Below, piece by piece: positions 47,323 through 54,958 of a DNA stretch of 64,000 nucleotides (position 1 is its first letter; the number at the start of each line of letters is the position of its first letter). The position numbers were made by a program, and so were the translations under genes. The stretch comes from VRUE01 sp963788975 (lineage in GTDB: Bacteria; Actinomycetota; Thermoleophilia; Solirubrobacterales; 70-9). Location: NCBI GenBank assembly GCA_963788975.1, contig CAWBIJ010000004.1, positions 496,001-560,000 on the forward strand, written 5' to 3'. The notes beneath the pieces are model-generated. The model was given only the letters and a program-made list of their open reading frames with translations. It was not told the origin of the DNA and searched no databases.

Positions 47323-47904
47323 CTATGAGGGAAAATCGGCGCGGGGTGCCTCGGGAGGATCGGCCATCGCATAGAGGGCAATGACCGGGGTGACGAGCGC
47401 GCCGAGGACGACGGCGAAAACGGTCTGGTAGACGATGAACTGCTCCCTCGAGAGCTCCGGAAAGCCGGAAGCGACGAGCGCCAGGATCGACAGAGGGGAG
47501 GAGCCAGTCAGGACGATGACGCCAAAGGCAACCCCCCGCCGCAGGCGCGCCGGCGAAAGTACGGCGAGCCAGCGGTGAACGGAGCGAAGCCCAACCAGCG
47601 ACGTCAGAGATCCCAGCCTCACGTCTCGTCGCACTGCGGTCGTGGTCAACACGCAGGTGATCAGGGGCAGCAGAAAGAGGGTGCCGACCAGATTCCAGAA
47701 GATGCTGGCCTCGGCCAGCGGCACGGCCCACAGCGGGACCGTCTCCTGGCCCCTGACGCCGAGCCAGGCGAGCGCCGTGTTGACGATCGCGTTGATCGCC
47801 GCCGTGGCGACGAGTGCCCTGGTGACGACCCAGCGCCGGTGTGGCCCCGGCAGCTCACTCCACGCCCTGGCGATCAGCAAGCGGGCGACGCTATTAGCGT
47901 TCAT
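47323..47904 (-). CDS. Membrane protein of unknown function
   Basis: The 193-residue product (MNANSVARLLIARAWSELPGPHRRWVVTRAL...) has four or five hydrophobic segments: ALVATAAINAIVNTALAWLGV, VGTLFLLPLITCVLTT, RGVAFGVIVLTGSSPLSILALVASGF and VYQTVFAVVLGALVTPVIALYAMA. I do not recognise a family. The ATG at 47904 overlaps the ATG of the divergent gene at 47903 (shared CATG); a start at 47949 would be internal to that gene. It converges with glyA only in the sense that both are on the minus strand 39 bases apart. Confidence 0.65.
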   Translation of the reverse strand: MNANSVARLLIARAWSELPGPHRRWVVTRALVATAAINAIVNTALAWLGVRGQETVPLWAVPLAEASIFWNLVGTLFLLPLITCVLTTTAVRRDVRLGSLTSLVGLRSVHRWLAVLSPARLRRGVAFGVIVLTGSSPLSILALVASGFPELSREQFIVYQTVFAVVLGALVTPVIALYAMADPPEAPRADFPS

Positions 47905-48706
47905 GGATAGCCTGGGGCCGGTGAGACCCCGCCTCCCGCTCCTCGTCACGGGCCTCTGCCTGGCCGTGGCCGCGCTCCCGGCGGCCGCGATGGCAGCGAC
48001 CGAAAACCCCTGCGAAGGACCGGACTCCGGGCGCCTGCTCTGCCCGGACCTGAAGGTCGGTCCCGCCGCCGATCTCTACGTCGAGCGCAGCGGCGGCGGC
48101 TACGGCTACGGCGGCGGCACGCTGCTGCATGCCGGCAACGACATCCGCTCCCGTGGGCGCGGTCCGATGGAGTTGCGGGGTAAGCGCTACAAGCGCAACT
48201 GGATGAAAGCCAACCAGGCGATCTACAGGGTCGGCGGGGGCGTCGAGGTCTTCCGCACCGAGGCGAAACTGCACTTCTACAGCGTCGGCTACGAGTGGGG
48301 AGGCTCCTACTGGAAGGTGCACAACCCGCTCAGCATGGAGATCTGGTCGCTCGACCAGAGCCGCCGACCCCTGCAGCGGGTGAGAAAGGGTCCGAAGGTC
48401 TTCTACTGCTTCCGCGATCTGGAGCGCACGAAGGCGATGAGGCGCTCGCCCGGCCACCGCGTCTATCCCGCCTGCAGCCAGGACCCAAGCCGCGAGCGGG
48501 TCAGACTCGGCACCTCCGTGGGCTGGTCGGACATCTACCCCTCGACCTACGACCGCCAGTGGGTCAACGTCAGCGGCCTGCGCGGCTGCTTCGCCTTCGT
48601 CATGCAGGTGGATCCGCAGAACCTGCTCTACGAGGAAAACGAGCGCAACAACCGCTCAACCCGGATCGTCCGCCTCCCCTACCGAGACGGCCCCCAGAAC
48701 TGCTGA
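47903..48706 (+). CDS. Secreted lysyl-oxidase-like protein (copper-site residues mostly absent)
   Basis: The 267-residue product has a signal peptide (LPLLVTGLCLAVAALPAAAMA). It then has the layout of prokaryotic lysyl oxidase domains: CPDLKVGPAADLYVE, FYCFRDLERTK, VGWSDIYPSTYDRQWVNVSGLRGCFAFVMQVDP, and LYEENERNNRSTRIVRLPY. The family's copper-binding HxHxH region instead reads YWKVHNPLSMEIWS, with a single histidine, so catalysis is doubtful. GTG at 47921 is an alternative start that would avoid the overlap with the divergent gene. Role in extracellular cross-linking is speculative. Confidence 0.72.
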   Translation: MDSLGPVRPRLPLLVTGLCLAVAALPAAAMAATENPCEGPDSGRLLCPDLKVGPAADLYVERSGGGYGYGGGTLLHAGNDIRSRGRGPMELRGKRYKRNWMKANQAIYRVGGGVEVFRTEAKLHFYSVGYEWGGSYWKVHNPLSMEIWSLDQSRRPLQRVRKGPKVFYCFRDLERTKAMRRSPGHRVYPACSQDPSRERVRLGTSVGWSDIYPSTYDRQWVNVSGLRGCFAFVMQVDPQNLLYEENERNNRSTRIVRLPYRDGPQNC

Positions 48707-48712
48707 GGCGGG

Positions 48713-49510
48713 TCAGCCGCCGATCGGCGCTCTTGGGTTGGCGCCCCAGAAGACCACGGTGCCGAGCATGCCAATGATGTGGACGAGGATGATGTTGACC
48801 ACCATCGATTGCGCCGTCGCCGCGCCGACGCCAACCGGTCCGCCGGAGGCGGTGTAGCCGTAGTAGCAACCGACGAGCACGATCGCGGTCGCCATCACCA
48901 TCCCCTTGACCAGGCTGAAGATCAGGTCGGGAGGGTTCTGGAACATCCAGAAGATCAGCAGGTAGCCGCCCGAGGAGACGTCGCCGACCTGCTCGACCAC
49001 GGCAAAGTAGCTGGCGAAGTAGATGATTCCGATCCCGACCAGGTAGACGAAGGGGAACGTGAGCCAGGCGGCGAGCAGGCGCGTCGCGGCCAGGAATGTC
49101 ACCGGCTGGATCCCCATCACCTCGAGCGCGTCGATCTCGTCCGAGATCCGCATCGCGCCGAGCTCGGCGACGATTCCGGTCCCAACCTTGGCGGCGAGGA
49201 TGTAGCCGAAGGCGTACGGCAACGCCTCGCGCAGGTCGCACCAGGCGGCGAACAGGCCCGCGTAGCCGGGTGCACCCTGGGCGCGGAAGAAGTAGGCCCC
49301 CTGCAACCCGCACTGGAGGCCGAGGATGAACAGGAACGCCCAGATGATCAGCGCCGAGCCGAGGAGCAGGATCCCCGCTTGACGCAAGCTCTCGCCGAAG
49401 AAGAGGAGGACGCGGCCCGAATAGACCTGGCCCGCGACCCGGACGCCGAAGCGGGCGATCTCACCGAAGGCGTCGAACCAGCCCCGCGGGACGTCGAGCC
49501 AGCCGATCAT
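48713..49510 (-). CDS. MlaE/YrbE-type ABC transporter permease (second of pair)
   Basis: The 265-residue permease has GYILAAKVGTGIVAELGAMRISDEIDALEVMGIQPVTFLAATRLLAAWL, the conserved MlaE EQxxA-type cytoplasmic region, and C-terminal KGMVMATAIVLVGCYYGYTASGGPVGVG. In actinobacteria two such permeases work with Mce substrate-binding proteins to move lipids or sterols. No mce or ATPase gene is present in the window. ATG at 49510 overlaps the first permease by 4 bp. Confidence 0.9.
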   Translation of the reverse strand: MIGWLDVPRGWFDAFGEIARFGVRVAGQVYSGRVLLFFGESLRQAGILLLGSALIIWAFLFILGLQCGLQGAYFFRAQGAPGYAGLFAAWCDLREALPYAFGYILAAKVGTGIVAELGAMRISDEIDALEVMGIQPVTFLAATRLLAAWLTFPFVYLVGIGIIYFASYFAVVEQVGDVSSGGYLLIFWMFQNPPDLIFSLVKGMVMATAIVLVGCYYGYTASGGPVGVGAATAQSMVVNIILVHIIGMLGTVVFWGANPRAPIGG

Positions 49511-50313
49511 CGAATCGTCTGCAGCTCGGGGTTGGTGGCGAGCAGGACGGCGCTGAAGACGAACTGGAAGAAGAAGACCGCCATGAAGGCGATCACCACC
49601 GCCTGGTTGACCGCACGGCCAACGCCCTCCGCCCCGCCGGACGCGGTCATCCCCTTGTAGGAGCAGACGATCGCGATGATCGCTCCGAATATCGTGCACA
49701 TGAGCACAGAGCCCCAAAGATCGGTGATCGAGGCGTTGGCGAAGAGCGTCGCGAAGAAGCCCCCCAACGGTTGGTCGTAAAGCAGCTCCGCGGCTATGCC
49801 GGCGCTGAGGCCGAAGACGATCGCGAAGGCATCCAGCAGGCAGGTGATCGCCATCAGCGCCAGAAAGCGAGGCACGACCAGGTTCTTGATCGGGTCGACG
49901 CCGAGTACCTGCAGGGCGTCCAGCTCCTCGCGGATCTTGCGGGCGCCGAGATCGGCAGTGATCGCGGTACCGGCGATGCCAGCCACGACCACGGCGGTCA
50001 CCAGCGGCCCGATCCAGCGAATCGCGGTCAGCACGAAGAACCCGCCGAGCCGGTCCAGCGCCCCGAAGATGGAGAGGGCGCCTGCCGCCTGCAGCCCCGG
50101 CGCGCCGAGGCAGAGCGCGAAGGTCGAGACCGACAGTGGGAACCAGGAAAGCTTGAGGACGAAGACGAGCTGGTCGACGAGCTCCTCACCGTAGGGGTAC
50201 GGCGGCCGGATCGCCGCCACGATCGTCCGCGTCGTGAGCAGCATCATGCTGCCCACCTGCTCGAAGCTCGACTTGGCCGGCAGGAGGGCTCGGACTAGGA
50301 CTTGCTGCGCCAC
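49507..50313 (-). CDS. MlaE/YrbE-type ABC transporter permease (first of pair)
   Basis: The 268-residue permease has a hydrophobic N-terminal region, AGIAGTAITADLGARKIREELDALQVLGVDPIKNLVVPRFLALM (the MlaE signature), and GAIIAIVCSYKGMTASGGAEGVGRAVNQAVVIAF. It is paired with the next gene, as YrbE1A and YrbE1B are in mce operons. Its start overlaps the end of the GntR regulator by 19 bp, so the regulator and permeases are probably one transcript. Confidence 0.9.
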   Translation of the reverse strand: MAQQVLVRALLPAKSSFEQVGSMMLLTTRTIVAAIRPPYPYGEELVDQLVFVLKLSWFPLSVSTFALCLGAPGLQAAGALSIFGALDRLGGFFVLTAIRWIGPLVTAVVVAGIAGTAITADLGARKIREELDALQVLGVDPIKNLVVPRFLALMAITCLLDAFAIVFGLSAGIAAELLYDQPLGGFFATLFANASITDLWGSVLMCTIFGAIIAIVCSYKGMTASGGAEGVGRAVNQAVVIAFMAVFFFQFVFSAVLLATNPELQTIR

Positions 50314-51050
50314 CAGCTCATCGCCCGTCCGAGTGGCCCCGGGCTCGGCTCCTGGCGCCGGGCGCGCGCCCGGTCCTCTTCGCGTGCGCGCAACTCGGCA
50401 GCCTTCTGCGCCTCTGAGAGTTGGGTGATCAGCGTGTCCCGCGTCTGCTCCAGCTCCTCGACGCCGGCGATGTGCGCCTCGGCGCGCAGGCGCGCGGTGG
50501 GCAGCCAGTCGGGCAGGTCGCGGACGTAGGAGGCGAGCTCGGCCTCGAGGCGGCCGATCTGGCGGCGCAACTCTTGCCGCACCTCGATCGCCTCGCTCTC
50601 CTCACCTGGGTCGGGAAGATCGATCGACGGCTCTGTCGTCTCCTCCCCGCCGTCGAGCGCCCCCGGCATGCTGGCGCAGGCTGCGACGACGACCGCCAGC
50701 TCACGCGGACTCAATCCCTCGTCCCGAGCGCGGCGCAGCGCCCCGACCGCAATCTCCTCCAGTCGGGGCGCTGGCTCGACGCCCTCGGCGACGAAGGTTC
50801 CCTGGCCCTGGCGGCTGACTACCAGGCCTTGGTCCTCGAGATCGGCGTAGACGGCCCTCACGGTGTTGACGTTGACCCCCGCCCACTCCGCCAAGCGGCG
50901 AAAGCTGGGCAGACGCTCGCCGACTGGCAGCCGGCCGGCCGAGATCAGCGCCCGCAGCCGCCAGGCCAGCTGAACCCCGACCGGGAGCTCGTCGCCCCGG
51001 TCGGTCGAGAAGGGATTCCCCTCTTCATGGGTCAATGTCTGCTGTGTCAC
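50295..51050 (-). CDS. GntR family transcriptional regulator
   Basis: The 251-residue product has an N-terminal winged helix (PVGVQLAWRLRALISAGRLPVGERLPSFRRLAEWAGVNVNTVRAVYADLEDQGLVVSRQGQGTFVAEG, about residues 22-90). A helical, charged C-terminal part without a ligand-binding FadR, HutC or MocR domain follows, resembling the short YtrA class but longer. It starts with GTG at 51050. Two palindromes lie over its promoter and start, consistent with autoregulation. It heads a transcript with the MlaE permeases. Confidence 0.88.
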   Translation of the reverse strand: MTQQTLTHEEGNPFSTDRGDELPVGVQLAWRLRALISAGRLPVGERLPSFRRLAEWAGVNVNTVRAVYADLEDQGLVVSRQGQGTFVAEGVEPAPRLEEIAVGALRRARDEGLSPRELAVVVAACASMPGALDGGEETTEPSIDLPDPGEESEAIEVRQELRRQIGRLEAELASYVRDLPDWLPTARLRAEAHIAGVEELEQTRDTLITQLSEAQKAAELRAREEDRARARRQEPSPGPLGRAMSWWRSKS

Positions 51051-51062
51051 TAAAGGACACAG
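51042..51062. promoter_or_regulatory. Palindrome over the gntR start codon (candidate operator 1)
   Basis: CTGTGTC and GACACAG (51042-51048, 51056-51062) flank a 7-base spacer containing the GTG start codon of gntR and overlapping its -10 box. The position suits autorepression. Confidence 0.5.
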
Positions 51063-51087
51063 TAGCTATCTCAACTGTTCTAGTCAA
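51059..51087 (-). promoter_or_regulatory. gntR promoter, probably giving a leaderless transcript
   Basis: On the minus strand TTGACT (51087-51082) and TACTGT (51064-51059) are 17 bases apart. Seven to nine bases further is the GTG start codon (51050), so transcription should begin at or within a base of the start codon. The -35 box lies inside the sua5 stop region. Confidence 0.6.
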
Positions 51088-51097
51088 CTAGAACAGT
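51074..51097. promoter_or_regulatory. 24-bp palindrome upstream of gntR (candidate operator 2)
   Basis: ACTGTTCTAGT and ACTAGAACAGT are perfect 11-base arms around CA. The palindrome covers the last codons and TAG stop of sua5 and the -35 box of gntR, so it is both coding and regulatory. Confidence 0.6.
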
Positions 51098-51718
51098 GAT
51101 CCCGCGAGCTAGCTCTGCTTCGTCCGCGGCACCTTGGCGAAGAACCCGCCACTCGCCGGTCTCGTCGATGAGAGAGAGGTCGACCACGGTCGAGGGGAGG
51201 CCAGCGAGAGTGCCACCGTCGATGACCAGGTCGGCCTCGCCTACGATCGCCTCGGAGATCTGGTCGAAACGCGCGGGCGCCGGCTCGCCGCTGCGATTCG
51301 CCGAGGTCTGGAAGAGCGGGCACATCGCTCCAGCGAGCGGCCCGTCGATCAAGCGAACGCCGAGCCGCTCGGGGTCCTCGCGACAGGCCAGCGGGTAGCG
51401 CCGCTGCGGATTGTCGACGACCAGGGTTACCGGCCCCGGAAGCAGCGCGCCCACCGCCTTCCTCGCCCGAGGTCCCAGCCCCTCAACGAGCTCGCGCATC
51501 GCCAGCGGCGAGAGATACATGACCGCGGAGGGCTTGCCCTCGTCGCGGCCCTTGATCTCGTGGATACGTGCGATCGCCGCCTCGTCGAGCGGGTCGCAGG
51601 CGAGACCGTAGAGGCCGTCGGCGGGAAAGACGGCGACACCGCCCGCGACGAGGCAGCGCTCCAGCGCCGAGCGTGCCGCATCGGCGCCGTCGCGCTCGAT
51701 CGAGACAACCTCGGTCAC
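51080..51718 (-). CDS. sua5: L-threonylcarbamoyladenylate synthase (Sua5/YrdC/TsaC family)
   Basis: The 212-residue enzyme makes the activated intermediate for t6A modification of ANN-decoding tRNAs. Motifs are GGVAVFPADGLYGLACDPLDEAAIARIHEIKGRDEGKP, LLPGPVTLVVDNPQRRYP, GVRLIDGPLAGAMCPLFQTSANRSGEPAP and STVVDLS. It lacks the C-terminal Sua5 domain, so it is the short TsaC-like form. GTG at 51718 overlaps the prmC stop (GTGA). The end of the gene overlaps the gntR operator. Confidence 0.92.
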   Translation of the reverse strand: MTEVVSIERDGADAARSALERCLVAGGVAVFPADGLYGLACDPLDEAAIARIHEIKGRDEGKPSAVMYLSPLAMRELVEGLGPRARKAVGALLPGPVTLVVDNPQRRYPLACREDPERLGVRLIDGPLAGAMCPLFQTSANRSGEPAPARFDQISEAIVGEADLVIDGGTLAGLPSTVVDLSLIDETGEWRVLRQGAADEAELARGITVLVD

Positions 51719-52578
51719 TTCGCCGCCCTGTCTCTGCCGATGACGACCCGCTCGATCCCGGCCAGGTCGAGCCTGGTCTCGACTTTGCCAAAGCCGGCCT
51801 CGCGCAGCATCTCTCCCACTGTCGGCGCCTGTCCCTCTCCCACCTCCAGCGCCAACGCCTCTGCCCCCGCGAACGCATTTCCTTCCGTGTAGCGGAGGAA
51901 ATTGCGTTCGCACTCGCGGAGAAGCGCGCGGATAGCGTCAAGTCCATCGAAGCCCGCGAGCAGTGCCTCGCGCGGCTCCCACTGCGTAACCTCGGGCTGC
52001 AGGCTCGACCAGTCGCCGCGGGCGACGTAGGGCAGGTTGGCGACGATGAGGTCGAACTTCTCGCCCGCCGGCAGTGAGCCCTTGATGACGCGAACCCGGT
52101 CACCGAACCCCAGGTGCTCGGCGTTGGCTGCAGCCACTTCGCGTGCCGCTGCCGAGGTGTCGGTGGCCGTGACCCTGCAGGCAGGCAGCTCATCGGCAAT
52201 AGCAAGGGCAATCGCACCAGACCCGGTGCCGACGTCGAGCACGAAACGGGGCTGGAGCTCCAGCGCCAGATCGACCAGTAGCTCGGTCTCGGGGCGCGGA
52301 ATGAGAACGCGCCGGTCCACCGCCAGCTCGATCCTGCGAAACCCCTTGCGGCCGAGGATGTAGGCGACCGGCTCGCGCCGCAGACGGCGGCGAACCATCT
52401 CCCCGAACCGTCGCGCGGCCAGCGCCGGGACGTCAGCCGCCGGGTTGGCGACCAGGGCAGCGCGATCCCAGCCGTTCGCTTCGGCGAGCAGGATTTCGGC
52501 ATCGAGGCGCGGGTCTTCTACGCCCGCCGCCCTCAGCGCGTCAGCGGAAGCGGTGAGCGCTTCACGAACCGTCGCCAC
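51715..52578 (-). CDS. prmC: Release factor glutamine methyltransferase PrmC, with in-frame palindromic insertion
   Basis: The 287-residue enzyme methylates the GGQ glutamine of RF1 and RF2. An N-terminal helical domain (DALRAAGVEDPRLDAEILLAEANGWDRAALVA) is followed by FVLDVGTGSGAIALAIADELP (SAM binding) and VANLPYVARGD, in which NLPY replaces the usual NPPY. Near residue 225 the run CERNFLRYTEGNAFAG interrupts the normal sequence between ALLRECER and GAEALALEVGEGQA; its DNA is a 43-bp palindrome (51869-51911). The frame is kept, so the protein may still be active. Coupled to sua5 downstream and prfA upstream. Confidence 0.92.
   Translation of the reverse strand: MATVREALTASADALRAAGVEDPRLDAEILLAEANGWDRAALVANPAADVPALAARRFGEMVRRRLRREPVAYILGRKGFRRIELAVDRRVLIPRPETELLVDLALELQPRFVLDVGTGSGAIALAIADELPACRVTATDTSAAAREVAAANAEHLGFGDRVRVIKGSLPAGEKFDLIVANLPYVARGDWSSLQPEVTQWEPREALLAGFDGLDAIRALLRECERNFLRYTEGNAFAGAEALALEVGEGQAPTVGEMLREAGFGKVETRLDLAGIERVVIGRDRAAK
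51869..51911. repeat. 43-bp palindrome inside prmC
   Basis: GCGAACGCA-TTTCC (51869-51882) pairs with GGAAATTGCGTTCGC (51897-51911) with one extra base. An inner TCCG/CGGA pair closes a TGTAG loop. It encodes an apparent insertion of 13-14 residues in PrmC without breaking the frame. Confidence 0.75.
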
Positions 52579-52584
52579 GACTCT

Positions 52585-53649
52585 TCATCCAGCCGCGGCC
52601 ACGAGGCGCTGCCGCCTCTCCTCCGCGGCGAGTGCATCGGTGAACTGGTCCAGCGCCCCGCCGAGCACCCCGTCGAGATCGTGCGAGGTGAGCTTGATCC
52701 TGTGGTCGGTGACCCGGCCCTGGGGGAAGTTGTAGGTGCGGACCTTCTCCGAGCGCTCCCCCGTCCCAACCTGGGCCTTGCGCTCGGCGGCGACCTTCGC
52801 CTGCTGTTCGGCCAGCTCGCGCTCGTAGAGCCGAGCCCGCAGCACCCGCATCGCCCGCTCCTTGTTCTGGAGCTGGGACTTCTCGTCTTGCATCGAAACG
52901 ACGATCCCGGTCGGTTTGTGGGTTATCCGCACCGCCGAGTCGGTCGTGTTGACGGACTGGCCTCCAGGACCGGAGGAGCGGTAGACGTCGACCTGGAGGT
53001 CATTCGGATCAATCTCCACCTCGACCTCCTCCGCCTCAGGCAGCACCGCGACGGTCGCTGTCGAAGTGTGGATGCGGCCCTGCGACTCGGTCTCCGGCAC
53101 GCGCTGCACGCGATGCGTGCCACCCTCGTACTTGAAGACCGAGTAGGCGCCCTCGCCCTTGACGGCGAAGGTGAGCTCCTTGAAGCCGCCAACCTCAGCC
53201 ACCGACTGGGAGAGGGCCTCGGTCGAGAAGCCGCGCTCCTCCGCGTAGCGGCTGAGCATCTTGTAGAGATCGCCGGCGAAGAGGGCTGCCTCGTCCCCCC
53301 CGGTCCCTGCACGGATCTCCACCAGCACGTTCTTGGCGTCGTTGGGGTCACGCTCGATCATCGCCAGGCGGATCTCCTCTTCCAGCTCCTCTAGCTTCGC
53401 CGGCGTCTCCTCGACCAGCGCCCGCAACTCCGGGTCGTCGCCGTCCTCGGCGAGCAGCTCCCGCGCGCCTTCCAAGTCGTCCTTCAGCGTGCGGTACTCG
53501 CCCGCCAGCCGCCGCGCCGGCTCCAGCTCCCGGTATTCCCGCCCGACCTCGGCATATCGCTGTCGATCCCCGATCACTTCGGGATCGGACATCAGCCGCT
53601 CGAGCTCGGAGAACCGCGCTTCGATTTGCTCGACGAGAGAGTCGATCAT
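52585..53649 (-). CDS. prfA: Peptide chain release factor 1
   Basis: The 354-residue protein terminates translation at UAA and UAG. RVPETESQGRIHTS contains the PxT anticodon-mimic (here PET), and GPGGQSVNTTDSAVRITH carries the GGQ motif methylated by PrmC. The ATG at 53649 begins MIDSLVEQIEARFSELERLMSDPEV, the normal start; an upstream frame to 53787 is non-conserved. Six bases before prmC. Confidence 0.97.
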   Translation of the reverse strand: MIDSLVEQIEARFSELERLMSDPEVIGDRQRYAEVGREYRELEPARRLAGEYRTLKDDLEGARELLAEDGDDPELRALVEETPAKLEELEEEIRLAMIERDPNDAKNVLVEIRAGTGGDEAALFAGDLYKMLSRYAEERGFSTEALSQSVAEVGGFKELTFAVKGEGAYSVFKYEGGTHRVQRVPETESQGRIHTSTATVAVLPEAEEVEVEIDPNDLQVDVYRSSGPGGQSVNTTDSAVRITHKPTGIVVSMQDEKSQLQNKERAMRVLRARLYERELAEQQAKVAAERKAQVGTGERSEKVRTYNFPQGRVTDHRIKLTSHDLDGVLGGALDQFTDALAAEERRQRLVAAAG

Positions 53650-53677
53650 GCAGACAACATAGACCTGCCGCTTGGCG

Positions 53678-54655
53678 CTACGCGACGATCTCGATCGGCG
53701 ACTCTTCGACCTCGCCCGGTTTCTCCACTTCGAGCACTTTCTCGAGCGCGGCGATCGCCACTGCCAGCTGCTCTTCGTCGGGCTCACGCGTGGTCAGGTT
53801 CTGCAGCATCAGGCCCGGCCACATCAAGGCCCGCACCCAGCGCTTGCGGCGGTTCTTGCCGGCCCACTTGATCACCTCGTAGGAGAGTCCGGCGATCAGC
53901 GGGATGCCGAGGATGCGCGAAGCCAGGAGCCAGTACCAGGCCGGCAGCCCGATTGGGGCGAAGACGAAGATCGCCAGCACCATCACGATCAGCAGGAAAC
54001 TGGTGCCGCAGCGGGGATGCAGGCGCGAGTAGAGCTTGGCGCGGGCCGGAACCAGCTCGTCTTCGGCCTCGTAGCAGGAGATCGTCTTGTGCTCGGCGCC
54101 GTGGTACTCGAACACGCGGCGCAGATCGGGCAGCTGGCTGATCACGACGATGTAGCCGATGAAGATCGCCGTCCGCAGAACTCCCTCGACCAGCCAGAAA
54201 AGCAGCGAGGAGCCGAGCTCGTCCTTGATCAAACTGGTCAACCCAACCGGGATGACGAAGAAGAGGCCGACCGCCAGCGCCAGCGAGAGCGCGATCGTAA
54301 GACCCCAGACCCAGCCGCCGATTTCTTCTTTGTTGCCGTCCTCGTCATCCTCCAGCTGCGCGTTGGCGGAGATCGCCAGCGCCCGGAAGCCGATCTTCAG
54401 TGACTCGCCGAGGGCGACGACGCCGCGTATCACCGGCGCGCGCCAGAGCCGGTGACGCTTAGCCCAGGGCACCAGCGATTCGGAGCTGAGCTCGATCTCC
54501 CCCTCGGGGTTGCGAACGGCGACCGCCCAGGTCGAGACGCCCCGCATCATCACCCCCTCCAGCACAGCCTGACCGCCGACGGGCGCGTCGCGTTTGGCGA
54601 CCAGGGCGCCGTCAGGCATCCGCAGGGGGTCGGCCCCGTTGGACGAGACCCCCAT
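53678..54655 (-). CDS. DUF1385 membrane protein (YqhQ family)
   Basis: The 325-residue protein has GGQAVLEGVMMRGVSTWAVAVRNPEGEIEL near its N-terminus and three or four membrane segments (WGLTIALSLALAVGLFFVIPVGL; LLFWLVEGVLRTAIFIGYIVVISQ; GTSFLLIVMVLAIFVFAPIG). FEYHGAEHKTISCYEAEDELVP and SRLHPRCGTSFL are DUF1385 motifs. Its function is unknown, but it lies between rpmE and prfA in many gram-positive genomes, as here. ATG at 54655 is 6 bases after the rpmE stop; MPDGA at 54619 is an alternative. Confidence 0.88.
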   Translation of the reverse strand: MGVSSNGADPLRMPDGALVAKRDAPVGGQAVLEGVMMRGVSTWAVAVRNPEGEIELSSESLVPWAKRHRLWRAPVIRGVVALGESLKIGFRALAISANAQLEDDEDGNKEEIGGWVWGLTIALSLALAVGLFFVIPVGLTSLIKDELGSSLLFWLVEGVLRTAIFIGYIVVISQLPDLRRVFEYHGAEHKTISCYEAEDELVPARAKLYSRLHPRCGTSFLLIVMVLAIFVFAPIGLPAWYWLLASRILGIPLIAGLSYEVIKWAGKNRRKRWVRALMWPGLMLQNLTTREPDEEQLAVAIAALEKVLEVEKPGEVEESPIEIVA

Positions 54656-54660
54656 CGGAG

Positions 54661-54879
54661 CTACCCGCGCGTCGCCTTGGCGTGCTTGGCGGCGCGGCGC
54701 TGGAAGCGCTCTACCCGGCCACCGCTGTCGACCAGCTTCTGCTTGCCGGTGTAGAACGGATGGCACTCCGAGCAGAGCTCGACGTGGAGATCGGCCACGG
54801 TCGAGCGGGTGTAGAACTGGTTCCCGCAGGAGCAGTGCACGTTGGCGAGTGTGTACTCGGGATGGATTCCTGCCTTCAT
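54661..54879 (-). CDS. rpmE: 50S ribosomal protein bL31 (zinc-binding type)
   Basis: The 72-residue protein MKAGIHPEYTLANVHCSCGNQFYTRSTV... has four zinc cysteines (C16, C18, C36, C39), so it is the C-plus paralogue used when zinc is plentiful. PFYTGKQKLVDSGGRVERFQRR is the conserved C-terminal half. ATG at 54879 gives the usual N-terminus; ATG at 54885 would add two residues. The upstream open frame overlaps the divergent GGDEF gene and is rejected. Confidence 0.95.
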   Translation of the reverse strand: MKAGIHPEYTLANVHCSCGNQFYTRSTVADLHVELCSECHPFYTGKQKLVDSGGRVERFQRRAAKHAKATRG

Positions 54880-54958
54880 CGCCATCCAGTCTAGATGACC
54901 GGCGCAATTTGCCGATCCAGGGCTTGAAAACCGGCCCGGTTGTGCCGATAGCTGGGCA

